From contig JAUIJB010000012.1 of NCBI GenBank assembly GCA_030430455.1, positions 1 through 64,000 on the forward strand: a DNA stretch of 64,000 nt. The letters run 5' to 3'. Source of the DNA: Verrucomicrobiia bacterium. Its GTDB lineage: Bacteria; Verrucomicrobiota; Verrucomicrobiia; Verrucomicrobiales; Akkermansiaceae. The notes beneath the pieces were generated by a model. It did no database searches, was not told the origin of the DNA, and saw only the letters and a program-made list of their open reading frames with translations. Positions 45,830 through 57,265 of the stretch are shown piece after piece. The position numbers and the translations under genes are program-made. Position 1 is the first letter of the stretch. Every line of letters starts with the position of its first letter.

Positions 45830-47671
45830 ATGAGCGACACCCAGGGGCTCCACTACTGCCCGGACCTGCTGAACTACCAGCGCCGGAAGACCCGCGAGGT
45901 GATGGTCGGCGACGTCGGCATCGGTGGCGACCACCCGATCCGGATCCAGTCGATGATCACCGCGGACACCCGCGACACGCCGGCCTGCGTCCGTGAGGTG
46001 CTCGAGCTGGCCGAGGCCGGCTGCGAGATCGTCCGCATCACCGCGCAGACCCGCAAGTACGCCGAGAACCTCGAGAACATCGCCCGCGAGGTGCGCGCCG
46101 CCGGCTGCGGGGTGCCGCTGGTCGCCGACATCCACTTCAAGCCCGATGCCGCGCTCGAGGCCGCCAAGTGGGTCGAGAAGGTCCGCGTCAACCCCGGCAA
46201 CTACGCCGACAAGAAGAAGTTCGAGGTCCGCGAATACACCGACAGCCAGTACGCCGGGGAGCTCGAGCGCATCCGCGAGGAGTTCGCCCCGCTGGTCGAG
46301 CTCTGCAAGGAGCTCGGCCGGGCCATGCGCATCGGCACCAACCACGGGTCGCTCTCGGACCGGATCATGAACCGCTACGGCGACACGCCGCTCGGCATGG
46401 TCGAGAGCGCGCTCGAGTTCGCCCGCATCGCCCGCGAGCTCGACTACCACAATTTCGTGTTCTCGATGAAGGCCTCGAACCCGAAGGTGATGATCGAGGC
46501 CTACCGCCTCCTGGTCGCCCGCCTCGACCGGGAGGGCCCCGGCTGGAACTACCCGATCCACCTCGGCGTCACCGAGGCCGGCGACGGCGAGGACGGCCGC
46601 ATCAAGAGCGCCATCGGCATCGGTTCGCTGCTCGGCGACGGCATCGGCGACACCATCCGCGTCTCCCTCACCGAGGACGCGGTCCACGAGATCCCCGTCG
46701 CCCGCGCCCTCGCCGCACCCTACCAGCCGGGCGGAAGCGAGGCTCGGGCGGGCAGTGAAACCGTCCCCGTTCCCGCCCTCCCGTTCTCCCCCTCCTACGA
46801 CCCGTTTTTCTACGAGAGACGTCGTAGCACAGCGATCGAAGTCGACGGCGTCGCCCTCGGTGGCGAGGAGCCGATCCGGGTGCTGACGACGCAGGAGAAG
46901 TGGAACGCCCTGGCCCACAAGATCGAAAAGCTCGGCGACTACAAGCCGGAGGCCGTGCTCGAGAAGTCGGGCGTGGCCGCGATCGACCCGCGCGACGATG
47001 CCGCGGTGGCCGGGCTGAACGCCGCGGCGGAGACCACGCTGGTGACCCTGGCCGACGGCACCGACCTGCCGGTGGTCGCGGGCTTCCGCCTGCTCGCCGC
47101 GCGGGTCGACCCGCGTCACCCGGTGCTGCTCAAGGACACGCTCGACCCGCCGGCGGGGGACGTCGGGGGCGGGGACAATCGGGACGACGGCGACTTCCAC
47201 GAGTCCCTGCTGGTCGGCGCGCGGCGGATCGGCGCGCTGCTCTGCGACGGCATCGGCGACGCGGTCATCATCCGCAGCGAGCGCGCCCCCGGCCAATCAC
47301 TACGAATCTCGTACAACATCCTGCAGGCGGCCGGCGCGCGGATCTTCAAGACCGACTACGTCGCCTGCCCGAGCTGCGGCCGCACCTTGTTCAACCTGCA
47401 GTCGACGACCCAGCGGATCCGCGAGGCGACCGGACACCTCAAGGGGGTGCGCATCGCGGTGATGGGCTGCATCGTCAACGGCCCGGGCGAGATGGCCGAC
47501 GCCGACTTCGGCTACGTCGGCGGCGCGCCCGGCAAGATCAACCTCTACGTCGGCCGCAAGGCGGTGAAGTTCAACATCCCGGCGGACGAGGCGGTCGACC
47601 GGCTGGTCGACCTGATCCGCGAGCACGGCAAGTGGATCGATGCCCCGAAGGGCGAGCCGGTGGAATGGTGA
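45830..47671 (+). CDS. ispG: 4-hydroxy-3-methylbut-2-enyl diphosphate synthase IspG (GcpE), long form
   Basis: Iron-sulfur enzyme of the MEP isoprenoid pathway. It has 613 residues from the ATG at 45830, much longer than the 370-residue E. coli type. The N-terminal TIM barrel (YQRRKTREVMVGDVGIGGDH, SMITADTRDTPA, VRVNPGNYADK) runs to about 290. An insert domain follows at about 300-490, and the C-terminal cluster domain has ACPSCGRTLFN near 508 and MGCIVNGPGEMADADFGYVG near 543. The long form is known from Chlamydiae, Bacteroidetes and plants. ClpS is encoded 3 bases after the stop. Confidence 0.95.
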   Translation: MSDTQGLHYCPDLLNYQRRKTREVMVGDVGIGGDHPIRIQSMITADTRDTPACVREVLELAEAGCEIVRITAQTRKYAENLENIAREVRAAGCGVPLVADIHFKPDAALEAAKWVEKVRVNPGNYADKKKFEVREYTDSQYAGELERIREEFAPLVELCKELGRAMRIGTNHGSLSDRIMNRYGDTPLGMVESALEFARIARELDYHNFVFSMKASNPKVMIEAYRLLVARLDREGPGWNYPIHLGVTEAGDGEDGRIKSAIGIGSLLGDGIGDTIRVSLTEDAVHEIPVARALAAPYQPGGSEARAGSETVPVPALPFSPSYDPFFYERRRSTAIEVDGVALGGEEPIRVLTTQEKWNALAHKIEKLGDYKPEAVLEKSGVAAIDPRDDAAVAGLNAAAETTLVTLADGTDLPVVAGFRLLAARVDPRHPVLLKDTLDPPAGDVGGGDNRDDGDFHESLLVGARRIGALLCDGIGDAVIIRSERAPGQSLRISYNILQAAGARIFKTDYVACPSCGRTLFNLQSTTQRIREATGHLKGVRIAVMGCIVNGPGEMADADFGYVGGAPGKINLYVGRKAVKFNIPADEAVDRLVDLIREHGKWIDAPKGEPVEW

Positions 47672-47674
47672 GCC

Positions 47675-47950
47675 ATGGGGGAGACCGAGACGATCACGAG
47701 CGAGTCGACCCGGCTCGACCAGCCCTGGAACGTGGTGGTCCACGACGATCCGGTGAACCTGATGGGCTACGTGACCTGGGCCTTCATGAAGGTCTTCGGC
47801 TACCCGCGGGCGAAGGCGGAGGGCCTGATGATGGAGGTTCACCAGGCGGGGCGCTCGGTGGTGTGGAGCGGTGAGCGGGAGCACGCCGAGCTCTACACCC
47901 AGCAGCTCCAGGCGCTGCAGCTCAGGACGACCATGGAGAAGGCCGAATGA
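47675..47950 (+). CDS. clpS: ATP-dependent Clp protease adaptor ClpS
   Basis: N-end-rule adaptor that delivers substrates to ClpA/ClpC. It has 91 residues. PWNVVVHDDPVNLMGYVTWA carries the substrate-pocket residues, followed by MKVFGYPRAKAEGLMMEVHQ. It is 3 bases after ispG and its stop overlaps the start of the DUF2017 gene by 4 bases, so the three are probably co-translated. Confidence 0.93.
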   Translation: MGETETITSESTRLDQPWNVVVHDDPVNLMGYVTWAFMKVFGYPRAKAEGLMMEVHQAGRSVVWSGEREHAELYTQQLQALQLRTTMEKAE

Positions 47951-48393
47951 AGGTGGCGCCCACGCTCGACAAGCGGCTGCGGATCGACGTCGAGTCGGAC
48001 GTCGACCGCCTGGTGCTGCAGGCCATCGTGGTGGACGCCCGGGCGACTGGCGGCGGCCTCGCCGACCATCTTGGCGGCGGGATGCCGCGGGAGCTGGCCG
48101 GGGACTGGGAGGAGCTCGTGCTGCCGGAGCTGGGCGACGGCTTCGACCGGCAGCTCGAGGTCGTCGGCCGTGCGGTCGCCGCGCTGGATGGCGAGGGGGA
48201 GATCTACATCACGGTGAACGACGCCGAGTTCTGGTACGGGGCGCTCAACCAGGCCCGCCTGGCGCTGGAGGAGCGCCATCACCTGTCGGAGGTGGACGAG
48301 GAGCTCATGCCGCCGCCGCTGCGTAGCGCCTGGTACCGCTCGCAGTTCTACCTCATGGTCCAGGGGATGCTGCTGGACTACCTGATGGGCTGA
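47947..48393 (+). CDS. DUF2017-family protein encoded with ClpS
   Basis: 148-residue helical, acidic protein (KRLRIDVESDVDRLVLQAIV, LNQARLALEERHHLSEVDEE, YRSQFYLMVQGMLLDYLMG). DUF2017 genes also lie next to clpS in actinobacteria, so the pairing across phyla suggests a link to Clp-dependent proteolysis. No motif shows a reaction. Start and stop overlap with clpS is ATGA. Confidence 0.8.
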   Translation: MKVAPTLDKRLRIDVESDVDRLVLQAIVVDARATGGGLADHLGGGMPRELAGDWEELVLPELGDGFDRQLEVVGRAVAALDGEGEIYITVNDAEFWYGALNQARLALEERHHLSEVDEELMPPPLRSAWYRSQFYLMVQGMLLDYLMG

Positions 48394-48394
48394 G

Positions 48395-48591
48395 GCGGAG
48401 CGCAGGGGATAGGTCCTATGGGTCCTATAGGACCTATGGGGTTCGGCTGGGCCTCACCCGGGGCTGAGGGCCGCCTTGCGTGGGTGCGGTGCTTTGCAGG
48501 CTTCTTGGGAGCGAATGGTTGGAGGCTGCGGAGCACAGGGCATCGGTCCTCTGGGTCCTCTAGGACCGATGGGCTTCGGCCGGGCCTCCCC
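48395..48591. repeat. Inverted-orientation copy of the TAGGACC-core element, two units
   Basis: Two units in the opposite orientation to the pair at 14352. Cores lie at about 48411-48437 and 48543-48571, and between them are GGCCTCACCCGGGGCTGAG and GTGCTTTGCAGGCTTCTTGG, the complement of the arm in the 14.4-kb copies. The second core has extra C/T changes (CTCTGGG, CTCTAGG). Confidence 0.85.
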
Positions 48592-49545
48592 TCAGCCTCC
48601 CTCTCCGAGCAGCGGCCCGAGCTTTCGCAGCACCTCCGTCACGCTGAGCTCGAGCTGGCAGCGCTGGTCGAGCGGGCACTTGGCCAGCAGGCAGGGCGAG
48701 CACTCGACCTTGCGGCGGATCGGCCGGTGGCGGGTGCCCAGCGGGCGGTGCCGGTCGAGGTCGCCCGGGCCGAACAGGACGGCACAGGTGCAGCCGGCGG
48801 CGGCGGCGAGGTGCACCGCGCTGTTTTCGATGCTGAGGCAGTGGCGGAATCGCGCCATCGTCTCAAGCCCGGGCAGCTCGATGTCGAGGGCTTGCTGGTC
48901 GAGGGCCTCGGCGAGGGCCTCGGCCGCCTGCGACGGCATCCCGCCGATCCGGCCGACCACGATCCCGAGCCCCTTGCCCTGCAGGACCCCGGCCAGCTCG
49001 CTCCAGCGCTCGCCGGGCCAGTGGTAGTTCGAACCGAAGTCCGAGTCCGGGATCACCAGCAGTTGGCCACCCTCTTGCGGAACCTCGCGCAGCGGGCGGA
49101 AGTACTCGCCCTGGTAGGGGTCGGCATCGAGCTCGCGAACCCACTCGAGGAAGAAGCGTGCGTCGTGCTCGACCGGACCCGGGCGCGGCCGGGCGCCGAG
49201 CGGGTGGGTCAGCGACTTCTCCAGCTTGGCATCGCCGCGCGGGCCCAGCCGCTGCGGCAGCCGCTGGCAGGCCGATGCCGCGGCGCCCGCTTCCCAAAGC
49301 ACCACCGCATCGACCTCGGGCAGCACCGCGGCGATCTTGCGCGCGCTGGCGCCATCCGGGTAGTCGATGACCTCGCCGAACCCGGCCGCTTCCCACAGCG
49401 GCCGCTGGGTCTGCGGGCAGAGGATGCTGACCGGCCGGCCGTCCGCCATCAGCGAGCGGCTGGCGGGCAGCGAAAAACAGGCGGTCCGCCAGCTGGCCGG
49501 GGCGGCGACGAGAAGCGGCTGGCCGGCATCGAGGGGAGAGAGCAC
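48592..49545 (-). CDS. Glycosyltransferase family 9 (heptosyltransferase-like)
   Basis: Predicted ADP-heptose or related sugar transferase of lipopolysaccharide core synthesis. It has 317 residues from a GTG. The N-terminal Rossmann part is short (LLVAAPASWRTACFSLPASR); the C-terminal donor domain has LLVIPDSDFGSNYHWPGERW, GIVVGRIGG, and IENSAVHLAAAAGCTCAVLF with FGPGDLDRHRPLG, all typical of GT9. A Cys cluster CSPCLLAKCPLDQRCQ follows, as in many heptosyltransferases. It starts 9 bases after the CBM9-like gene. Confidence 0.85.
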   Translation of the reverse strand: MLSPLDAGQPLLVAAPASWRTACFSLPASRSLMADGRPVSILCPQTQRPLWEAAGFGEVIDYPDGASARKIAAVLPEVDAVVLWEAGAAASACQRLPQRLGPRGDAKLEKSLTHPLGARPRPGPVEHDARFFLEWVRELDADPYQGEYFRPLREVPQEGGQLLVIPDSDFGSNYHWPGERWSELAGVLQGKGLGIVVGRIGGMPSQAAEALAEALDQQALDIELPGLETMARFRHCLSIENSAVHLAAAAGCTCAVLFGPGDLDRHRPLGTRHRPIRRKVECSPCLLAKCPLDQRCQLELSVTEVLRKLGPLLGEGG

Positions 49546-49554
49546 GGCGGCAGC

Positions 49555-50211
49555 TTAGGGCGCATCCCCCTGCGGGAACAAGCGAGCTTCCACGAAGCGC
49601 AGGGTGGGGAAGCGGTCCGGGCGGTGGAAGTCGGGTTCGCCCGCGCCGAGCGGGCTGGCGCTGAGGAAGCGCTGCTCGGGCGAGCCGACGATGAAGCTCG
49701 CGTTGGCCGTGGTGGCCTCGCCGAAGTCGAGCCGCGCCCGCAGCAGGTCGAGCGGCAGCGCCATCGCCGCCAGCCAGCCGCCCTCCGGCGACAGCTCGGC
49801 GAAGGTCGCCACCTCGGGCATGGCGATCTCGACCTCCTCGCGGCGCTGTCGCGGGGCGTTGAACTGGCAGCTCCACCAGGCGCCGTTGGGGGCGAGGTTG
49901 AACTCGAAGTAAATCCCGCTCGCCGGGTGGCCGAGGAACAGCTCGGCGACGTCGTGCTGCCACAGCCCGGGCAGGAAACCGCCGGGGCGCGCCTTGGGAT
50001 GCAGCCGCGCCGCCCGGCCGTGGCTGGCGACGAACCACAGCCGCTCGCCATCCTCGGCAAGACTCCAGCCGAGCGCCGGCTCGACCGGCTTCCCGTGCCA
50101 GTCCCGATCGATGCCGAACAGCGGCAGATCCAGCTCGCCCCAGGCCAGGGGCTTCTCACTGCGAACACAGATCACGCGCGGCGACGCAGCCGGAAAAAAT
50201 CTGGAAATCAA
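49555..50211 (-). CDS. CBM9-like carbohydrate-binding-fold protein
   Basis: 218 residues, beta-rich. The layout resembles family-9 carbohydrate-binding-like proteins: an N-terminal aromatic strand (LAWGELDLPLFGIDRDWHGK), GLWQHDVAELFLGHPASGIY, then FEFNLAPNGAWWSCQFNAPR and GGWLAAMALPLDLL. There is no clear signal peptide. It is upstream of and probably co-transcribed with the GT9 gene. Such proteins in PVC and Bacteroidetes genomes are usually of unknown ligand. Confidence 0.72.
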   Translation of the reverse strand: MISRFFPAASPRVICVRSEKPLAWGELDLPLFGIDRDWHGKPVEPALGWSLAEDGERLWFVASHGRAARLHPKARPGGFLPGLWQHDVAELFLGHPASGIYFEFNLAPNGAWWSCQFNAPRQRREEVEIAMPEVATFAELSPEGGWLAAMALPLDLLRARLDFGEATTANASFIVGSPEQRFLSASPLGAGEPDFHRPDRFPTLRFVEARLFPQGDAP

Positions 50212-50268
50212 AGAAAATTAGTTCGATTAAGAAAAAAAGTTCGTATTGTGGTCCGCATTTCGTCTAGT

Positions 50269-51078
50269 ATGGGTCGCTCCATCTGGTTGATGCCTCGCCG
50301 CCCTTACAACCGCCTCGACACGATCGAATACATTGGCCCCAGGCCTCAGAAGGCTCCCAAGCGCCCGAATTTCCTGGGTGGCTGGGTGGTTCTCCTGATC
50401 GCCGCAGGCGCTGTGTGGTTCTTCGGCAAGCCCTTGGTTCCCTTCCTCAAGGCCCAGCAGGCGGCGCCAAGTTCGGAGTATGCCGACGTCCTGATCAATG
50501 AGCTGCAGCCCTCGGCTGCCTTCGGCGAACGCCTCGCCGCGGCCGCTCTGCAGCGGACCCAGTCGAAGATCACCTACGAGGACGCCTACTATGCGATTCC
50601 CTACCCGAACGGCGACGTGCCGAGTGACAAGGGTCGCGCCGAGGACCTGATCGTCCGCGCCTACCGCGCGATGGGCGTCGACCTGCAGGAGCGCGTCCAC
50701 CTGGACATGAGGGCGAACTTCGCCGAGTACCCGCAGATTTTCGGCCGCAAGGCCGCCGACCCGAACATCGACCACCGCCTCGCCGCGAACCAGCAGCGCT
50801 ACTTCCGCCGCCAGGGTGCCGAGCTGCTGGTGATGCACGACAGCGGCGTCGAGGAGCCCTCGCGCGACCCGGCCGACTACCGCACCGGCGACGTCGTCGC
50901 CTGGCGGCTCGCCGGTGGCCGCACCCACATCGGCATCGTGGTCCCCGGTCCGGGCGAACGCCGTGCCGAGCGCTGGGTCGTCCACAACATCGGTTCCGGC
51001 CCGGCCTGGGAGGACTGCCTGTTCGACTTCGAGGTCATCGGGCACTACCGCTATCCGGTCATCGCCGAGAGCCTGTAG
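50269..51078 (+). CDS. DUF1287-like membrane-anchored protein
   Basis: 269 residues. A basic N-terminal tail precedes one membrane helix (GGWVVLLIAAGAVWFFG, about 38-54). The periplasmic part has the DUF1287 pattern: RTQSKITYEDAYYAIPYPNG then GRAEDLIVRAYRAMGVDLQE, MRANFAEYP, DYRTGDVVAWRLAGGRTHIG and VVHNIGSGPAWEDCL. The conserved Asp, His and Gly residues suggest an NlpC/P60-like fold, which is an inference. An ATG at 50290 could also start it. The 57-base divergent gap upstream is AT-rich. Confidence 0.82.
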   Translation: MGRSIWLMPRRPYNRLDTIEYIGPRPQKAPKRPNFLGGWVVLLIAAGAVWFFGKPLVPFLKAQQAAPSSEYADVLINELQPSAAFGERLAAAALQRTQSKITYEDAYYAIPYPNGDVPSDKGRAEDLIVRAYRAMGVDLQERVHLDMRANFAEYPQIFGRKAADPNIDHRLAANQQRYFRRQGAELLVMHDSGVEEPSRDPADYRTGDVVAWRLAGGRTHIGIVVPGPGERRAERWVVHNIGSGPAWEDCLFDFEVIGHYRYPVIAESL

Positions 51079-51174
51079 GGCCACGTCCGAATCGAGGACG
51101 AGGTGGCGACGGTGCGTCATCCGCCGCGGCGGATCCGTCGGCCTCGAGGTGTGGAAGCGGGGCGGAAGGGCGAT

Positions 51175-51289
51175 TCGGCAGGCTGAAGCCTGCGGTCCGA
51201 CTGGGGGGAACGGCCGCGGCGGACGACGGCCCGGCGGTGCAGCCGCCTCGAGTCTTCCGTCTTGAGCCTTCCCGTCTTCCGTCTCCGGC
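51175..51289. repeat. GCAGGCT palindrome and heptamer-periodic run upstream of alaS
   Basis: GGCAGGCTGAAGCCTGCGG (51178-51197) matches, inverted, the element at 36806. At 51252-51287, five 7-nt steps start GTCTTCC or a close variant, with one extra base after the third. No inverted arm was found. The rest of the 315-base gap before alaS shows no gene. Confidence 0.65.
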
Positions 51290-51393
51290 GCAGCCGGCCT
51301 TTACTCGCCGCCGGGATTCTCCCATGGTCCCGCCCCTTTCGTGCTCAGAGAGTTCCCACCGATTCGTCAGCTCCCTCCCCGCCACGTCCGCCC

Positions 51394-54219
<2,826 letters not shown>

Positions 54220-55215
54220 TCAGCCGGCGTCTTCGTCGCCGTTCTGCTCGACGACCGCCTTGTTGCCGGCGGGATTCTCCTCGGGGGCCTCGGCGGCTTC
54301 GGGGTCGACCAGTCCGCGCAGCTCGCTTTGCCACTCCCCGGCCTTCTCGTGGGTCAGGTGGGCCTTGATGTGATTGAGCATCCTCAGGGCCGCCTGCTGC
54401 TCGTCGCCCGCCTTGAAGACGTCGACCTCCATTTCCCAGATCAGTTCCGGGCGCTTCTCGCGGATGAAGTCAGCCTTGGCGGTCTCGATGGCCTCCTCGT
54501 GGGCGTCGTCGTCGTCACCGTTGCGGCGGTTGGGCGGTGTCAGCTGCTCGATCACGGCGAGTTCGCAGTTGATCCGCTCGGTCCAGGTCGCCCGGATCCC
54601 GGCGTAGTCGCGGGCCAGGCGCAGGGGTGGCAGGATGACCTGCTCGTAGATGTTCTCGGCCGGAAGGATCGAACTGGGCCACTCCTGGGGCCTGAGATCG
54701 TCCAGTTCGTAGGCCTTGGCAAAGGGAGTGCCGAAGACGTTGGAACTCAGCACGCGCTGGTGCGGCTGCAGCGCCTTGGCGTCGTTGAAGACTCCCAGCA
54801 GGAGGCTGTGGGCGCGCGCAATGATGTCGTCCGGCGGGTCGTCACTGCCGGCCTGGACCGCCAGGATCAGCCAGCGCATCTGAAACTGCAGCGCCTTGCC
54901 GAAATCGTTGTCGCCGAGGCGCTCGCGATTGCGGCGCTTCCACTCGCGATAGTCCTGCGAGTCGCGGCCGCGGTCGATGAAGTCGACCTTCTCGACGCAC
55001 TTCTCGTAGAACTCGATCGCCGACTGGGGGCTCTCGAGGGCCGAGAGGAAGGCGCCCGCGGCGGCGCGGATCCGGGCGTCCTTGCTGTTCTGGGCGGCGT
55101 TTTCGAGCGCCTCGAGCTGGCCGAGAAGGGCCTGCCGCTCGGGCTCGGTCAGGGGATCAGCGGCGGCAAGAGCCAGCAGCAGGCCGAGCAAGGGGAACAA
55201 ACGGAGGAACTTCAT
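54220..55215 (-). CDS. Secreted helical protein of unknown function
   Basis: 331 residues. A signal peptide (FLRLFPLLGLLLALAAADPL) is followed by a helical region (TEPERQALLGQLEALENAAQ, LESPQSAIEFYEKCVEKVDF) and a charged C-terminal tail (EAPEENPAGNKAVVEQNGDE). No family is recognised. Codon use is typical of the window. It ends exactly at the alaS stop. Confidence 0.72.
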   Translation of the reverse strand: MKFLRLFPLLGLLLALAAADPLTEPERQALLGQLEALENAAQNSKDARIRAAAGAFLSALESPQSAIEFYEKCVEKVDFIDRGRDSQDYREWKRRNRERLGDNDFGKALQFQMRWLILAVQAGSDDPPDDIIARAHSLLLGVFNDAKALQPHQRVLSSNVFGTPFAKAYELDDLRPQEWPSSILPAENIYEQVILPPLRLARDYAGIRATWTERINCELAVIEQLTPPNRRNGDDDDAHEEAIETAKADFIREKRPELIWEMEVDVFKAGDEQQAALRMLNHIKAHLTHEKAGEWQSELRGLVDPEAAEAPEENPAGNKAVVEQNGDEDAG

Positions 55216-55268
55216 CAGGAGGCGGCTACGTCCCGCCTATCCAACTACTTACGGCTGCGGAGAAAATG

Positions 55269-56180
55269 TCAAGATGGCTCGCCCGCGGCGCGGACCCCCG
55301 ACCCGGCCCCCAGGCGGTCCCTGCCGCTTGGGTGGGCGAGCTTCTCAAGGGCCCTTGCGAGCGCCTCGGGAGGGGTGTAGCCCGGGGCGGCCAGCAGGAT
55401 CCGCGGCCCGATAAGCCGCGCCTCGCCCGCGCCGCCGACCACCGGGCAGCCACCGGCGCGGGCGAGCGCGGCAAGGGTCTCGCGGCCCGGATCGGCCGGG
55501 TCGGCGACCAGCAGCATCCCATCGATCCCGCCCAGGGCCTTCTCGATCGTGCGCTCGCGCGCCGCGGCCTCGGGAGTCCGCGTGTCGATCACCTCGACCC
55601 GGGCATCGCGGAAACGCCCCCGCACCGCGCCGGCGATCGCCGCCAGGCGGCGCCCCGGAAACTGGCTGGTGCAGGCGATCGAGATGCGCGTGGCGTAGCC
55701 GAGGGTGACCACCTCGTCGGCTTCCTCGATCAGCCGCAGGCCGGGGCAATCGCGCAACAGGAAGCGCGCCTCGGCATCGTCGCGACCACCGGCCAGCAGG
55801 GTCTCATCACCAGCCCGGAGGCAGGACAGCAGGGTTGCGCGGAGACGTCGGATCGATGGCAAGGTCAGGTCGACCAGCTCGTGACCCGCCTCCTTCCAGC
55901 CTCGCTGCACGGCCAGCGGCATCCCGGTCATCGGCACCACCACCGCCCGGGTCGATGCCTCGAAGGCAGCCGGATCGCCCTCGACGGCGCCGGCGCGGCG
56001 GGCCCGGTCCAGAAGCTCGCGGCTGGGAAGCGGGTCGCCCAGCAGGGTGAGCGGCTCCGCCTCCAGACGCCGGGCCAACACCGCCCAGGCATCCCGCGCC
56101 TCCTGACCCATCCCGAGCGCCGCCGACCGGCAAATCCGGAGTCCCGTCCCGTCCCATGCACTCGTGGCTCGATGATTCAT
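55269..56180 (-). CDS. IspH (LytB)-fold protein with lost cluster ligands
   Basis: 303 residues, the length of IspH. The order of elements follows IspH throughout: LRICRSAALG aligns with NPRGFCAGV, VVVPMTGMPLAVQRGWKEAG with the SAHGVSPAVREEAR block, LVDLTLPSIRRLRATL with IDATCPLVTKV, LGYATRISIACTSQFPG with the TQTTLS strand, and IDTRTPEAAARERTIEKAL with the ICYATQNRQEAV block. The first cluster Cys (Cys17) is kept, but the second and third read Leu and Asp/Thr, and the active-site His-Gly is Thr-Gly. This alignment is by eye. A real IspH must be encoded elsewhere. Confidence 0.55.
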   Translation of the reverse strand: MNHRATSAWDGTGLRICRSAALGMGQEARDAWAVLARRLEAEPLTLLGDPLPSRELLDRARRAGAVEGDPAAFEASTRAVVVPMTGMPLAVQRGWKEAGHELVDLTLPSIRRLRATLLSCLRAGDETLLAGGRDDAEARFLLRDCPGLRLIEEADEVVTLGYATRISIACTSQFPGRRLAAIAGAVRGRFRDARVEVIDTRTPEAAARERTIEKALGGIDGMLLVADPADPGRETLAALARAGGCPVVGGAGEARLIGPRILLAAPGYTPPEALARALEKLAHPSGRDRLGAGSGVRAAGEPS

Positions 56181-56181
56181 G

Positions 56182-56255
56182 CTTTGTAGTGCAAAGTTAA
56201 AGTGTCGAAAAGAACCCGCGTGGGCGGGCGATCGATCAAACTTTGCTACACAAAG
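56182..56255. promoter_or_regulatory. Paired CTTTG-N5-CAAAG operator-like boxes
   Basis: CTTTGTAGTGCAAAG (56182-56196) and CTTTGCTACACAAAG (56241-56255) are each palindromic 15-mers. Their surroundings (AACTTTG) repeat in inverted order. They lie beside the start of the IspH-fold gene and the end of the winged-helix gene. They may bind that regulator, which is an inference. Confidence 0.55.
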
Positions 56256-56285
56256 TCATTTTGACAAGCCCAATGTTGGGGTGGG

Positions 56286-56585
56286 CTATTTCCCCAGATC
56301 GACGATCTGCTCGAGCAGGGCGAGGTAGTCCTGGAAGGCCTTGCGGCCGGCCGGGGTGAGCAGGTAGCGGGTTTGTGGCCGGCCCTCGCCGGTGATTTTC
56401 TCGGACTCGAGGTAACCGGCGCGCTCGAGGTGGCGCAGGTGGGTGATGAGGTTGCCGTCGCTCATCTCCAGCTCGCCCTTGAGGTCCTGGAACGGCCACG
56501 GCGCGGCGCGCGAGGCGAGCAGCGTCATGATCGCCAGCCGACCCTTCTCGTGGATCGTCTTGTCGAGCTTGCTGAAATCGATCAT
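56286..56585 (-). CDS. Winged-helix transcriptional regulator
   Basis: 99 residues, a stand-alone DNA-binding domain of the ArsR/MarR-like helix-turn-helix group with the pattern FQDLKGELEMSDGNLITHLR (recognition helix) and ESEKITGEGRPQTRYLLTPA (wing). No metal- or ligand-binding Cys/His is seen. Its ATG overlaps the stop of the membrane gene upstream by 4 bases, so the two are co-translated; such pairs often have the regulator control its membrane partner. Confidence 0.88.
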   Translation of the reverse strand: MIDFSKLDKTIHEKGRLAIMTLLASRAAPWPFQDLKGELEMSDGNLITHLRHLERAGYLESEKITGEGRPQTRYLLTPAGRKAFQDYLALLEQIVDLGK

Positions 56586-57202
56586 GCGCCGTCGGTCCGG
56601 CCGGTGGTGACGATCATGGCCCCGTAGAGCAAGTGGAACCCGCCGAAGGTCGCGGCCATGAGGCCCGAGGGACCGAGCTTGGAAACCAGCGGGGTGGCCG
56701 ACTGCACGAAGGTCACCGCCGACAGCGAGAGCAGCCCGGTGGCGAGGAAGGCCAGCCCGAGCCAGCCCATCGAGCGCGGCGCGAACTCGCGGATCGCCAG
56801 CAGGGCGAGGCCGTAGTGGAGGATCCAGAAGCAGGCCGCGAAGGTCTCGCACTTGGGGCTGCCGAAGCGCAGGTAGAGCAGGCCGAGGAAGCCGCCGACC
56901 ACCAGCGAGGGCAGCCCGCCGCGCAGCGCCACCCGCAGGCCGTGGGACCAGAACGGCCGACCGTGGGCGATCGCCCGCCGCTGCAGCTGCCACAGGGCGA
57001 AGAGGATGACCAGGCCGAGGCCGACGAACCACGGCGCACCCCAGGCCCAGGTGTCCTTTCCCTCGCTCAGCCACCCTGCCGCCAGCGCCGCCGCCCCGCC
57101 GACCAGCGCCGCCTCGCCGGAAAGCGCGCGGAACAAGGTCGCCCGCTCCATCATCGTCCGGATCACCCGCAGCTGCTCCGCCGCCTCTTCATGGGTCGTC
57201 AT
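56582..57202 (-). CDS. Integral membrane protein paired with the regulator
   Basis: 206 residues with about six hydrophobic segments (WFVGLGLVILFALWQL, LPSLVVGGFLGLLYLRF, FWILHYGLALLAIREFA, GLAFLATGLLSLSAVTFVQS and others). The N-terminal part EEAAEQLRVIRTMMERATLF is a charged helix. The family is not recognised. It overlaps the winged-helix gene by 4 bases; a long repeat-filled gap lies upstream. Confidence 0.8.
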   Translation of the reverse strand: MTTHEEAAEQLRVIRTMMERATLFRALSGEAALVGGAAALAAGWLSEGKDTWAWGAPWFVGLGLVILFALWQLQRRAIAHGRPFWSHGLRVALRGGLPSLVVGGFLGLLYLRFGSPKCETFAACFWILHYGLALLAIREFAPRSMGWLGLAFLATGLLSLSAVTFVQSATPLVSKLGPSGLMAATFGGFHLLYGAMIVTTGRTDGA

Positions 57203-57265
57203 GCCGCGGACTTTGCGAAGCAAAGCGCCCTCCGGCAAGCGCGGAGTGCTCCCCGCCCACTGCCG

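Noticed and set aside
48418-50268. An 886-codon frame that would make the DUF1287 gene much longer
   Set aside because: The upstream two thirds are antisense to the GT9 and CBM9-like genes; the family starts at 50269.
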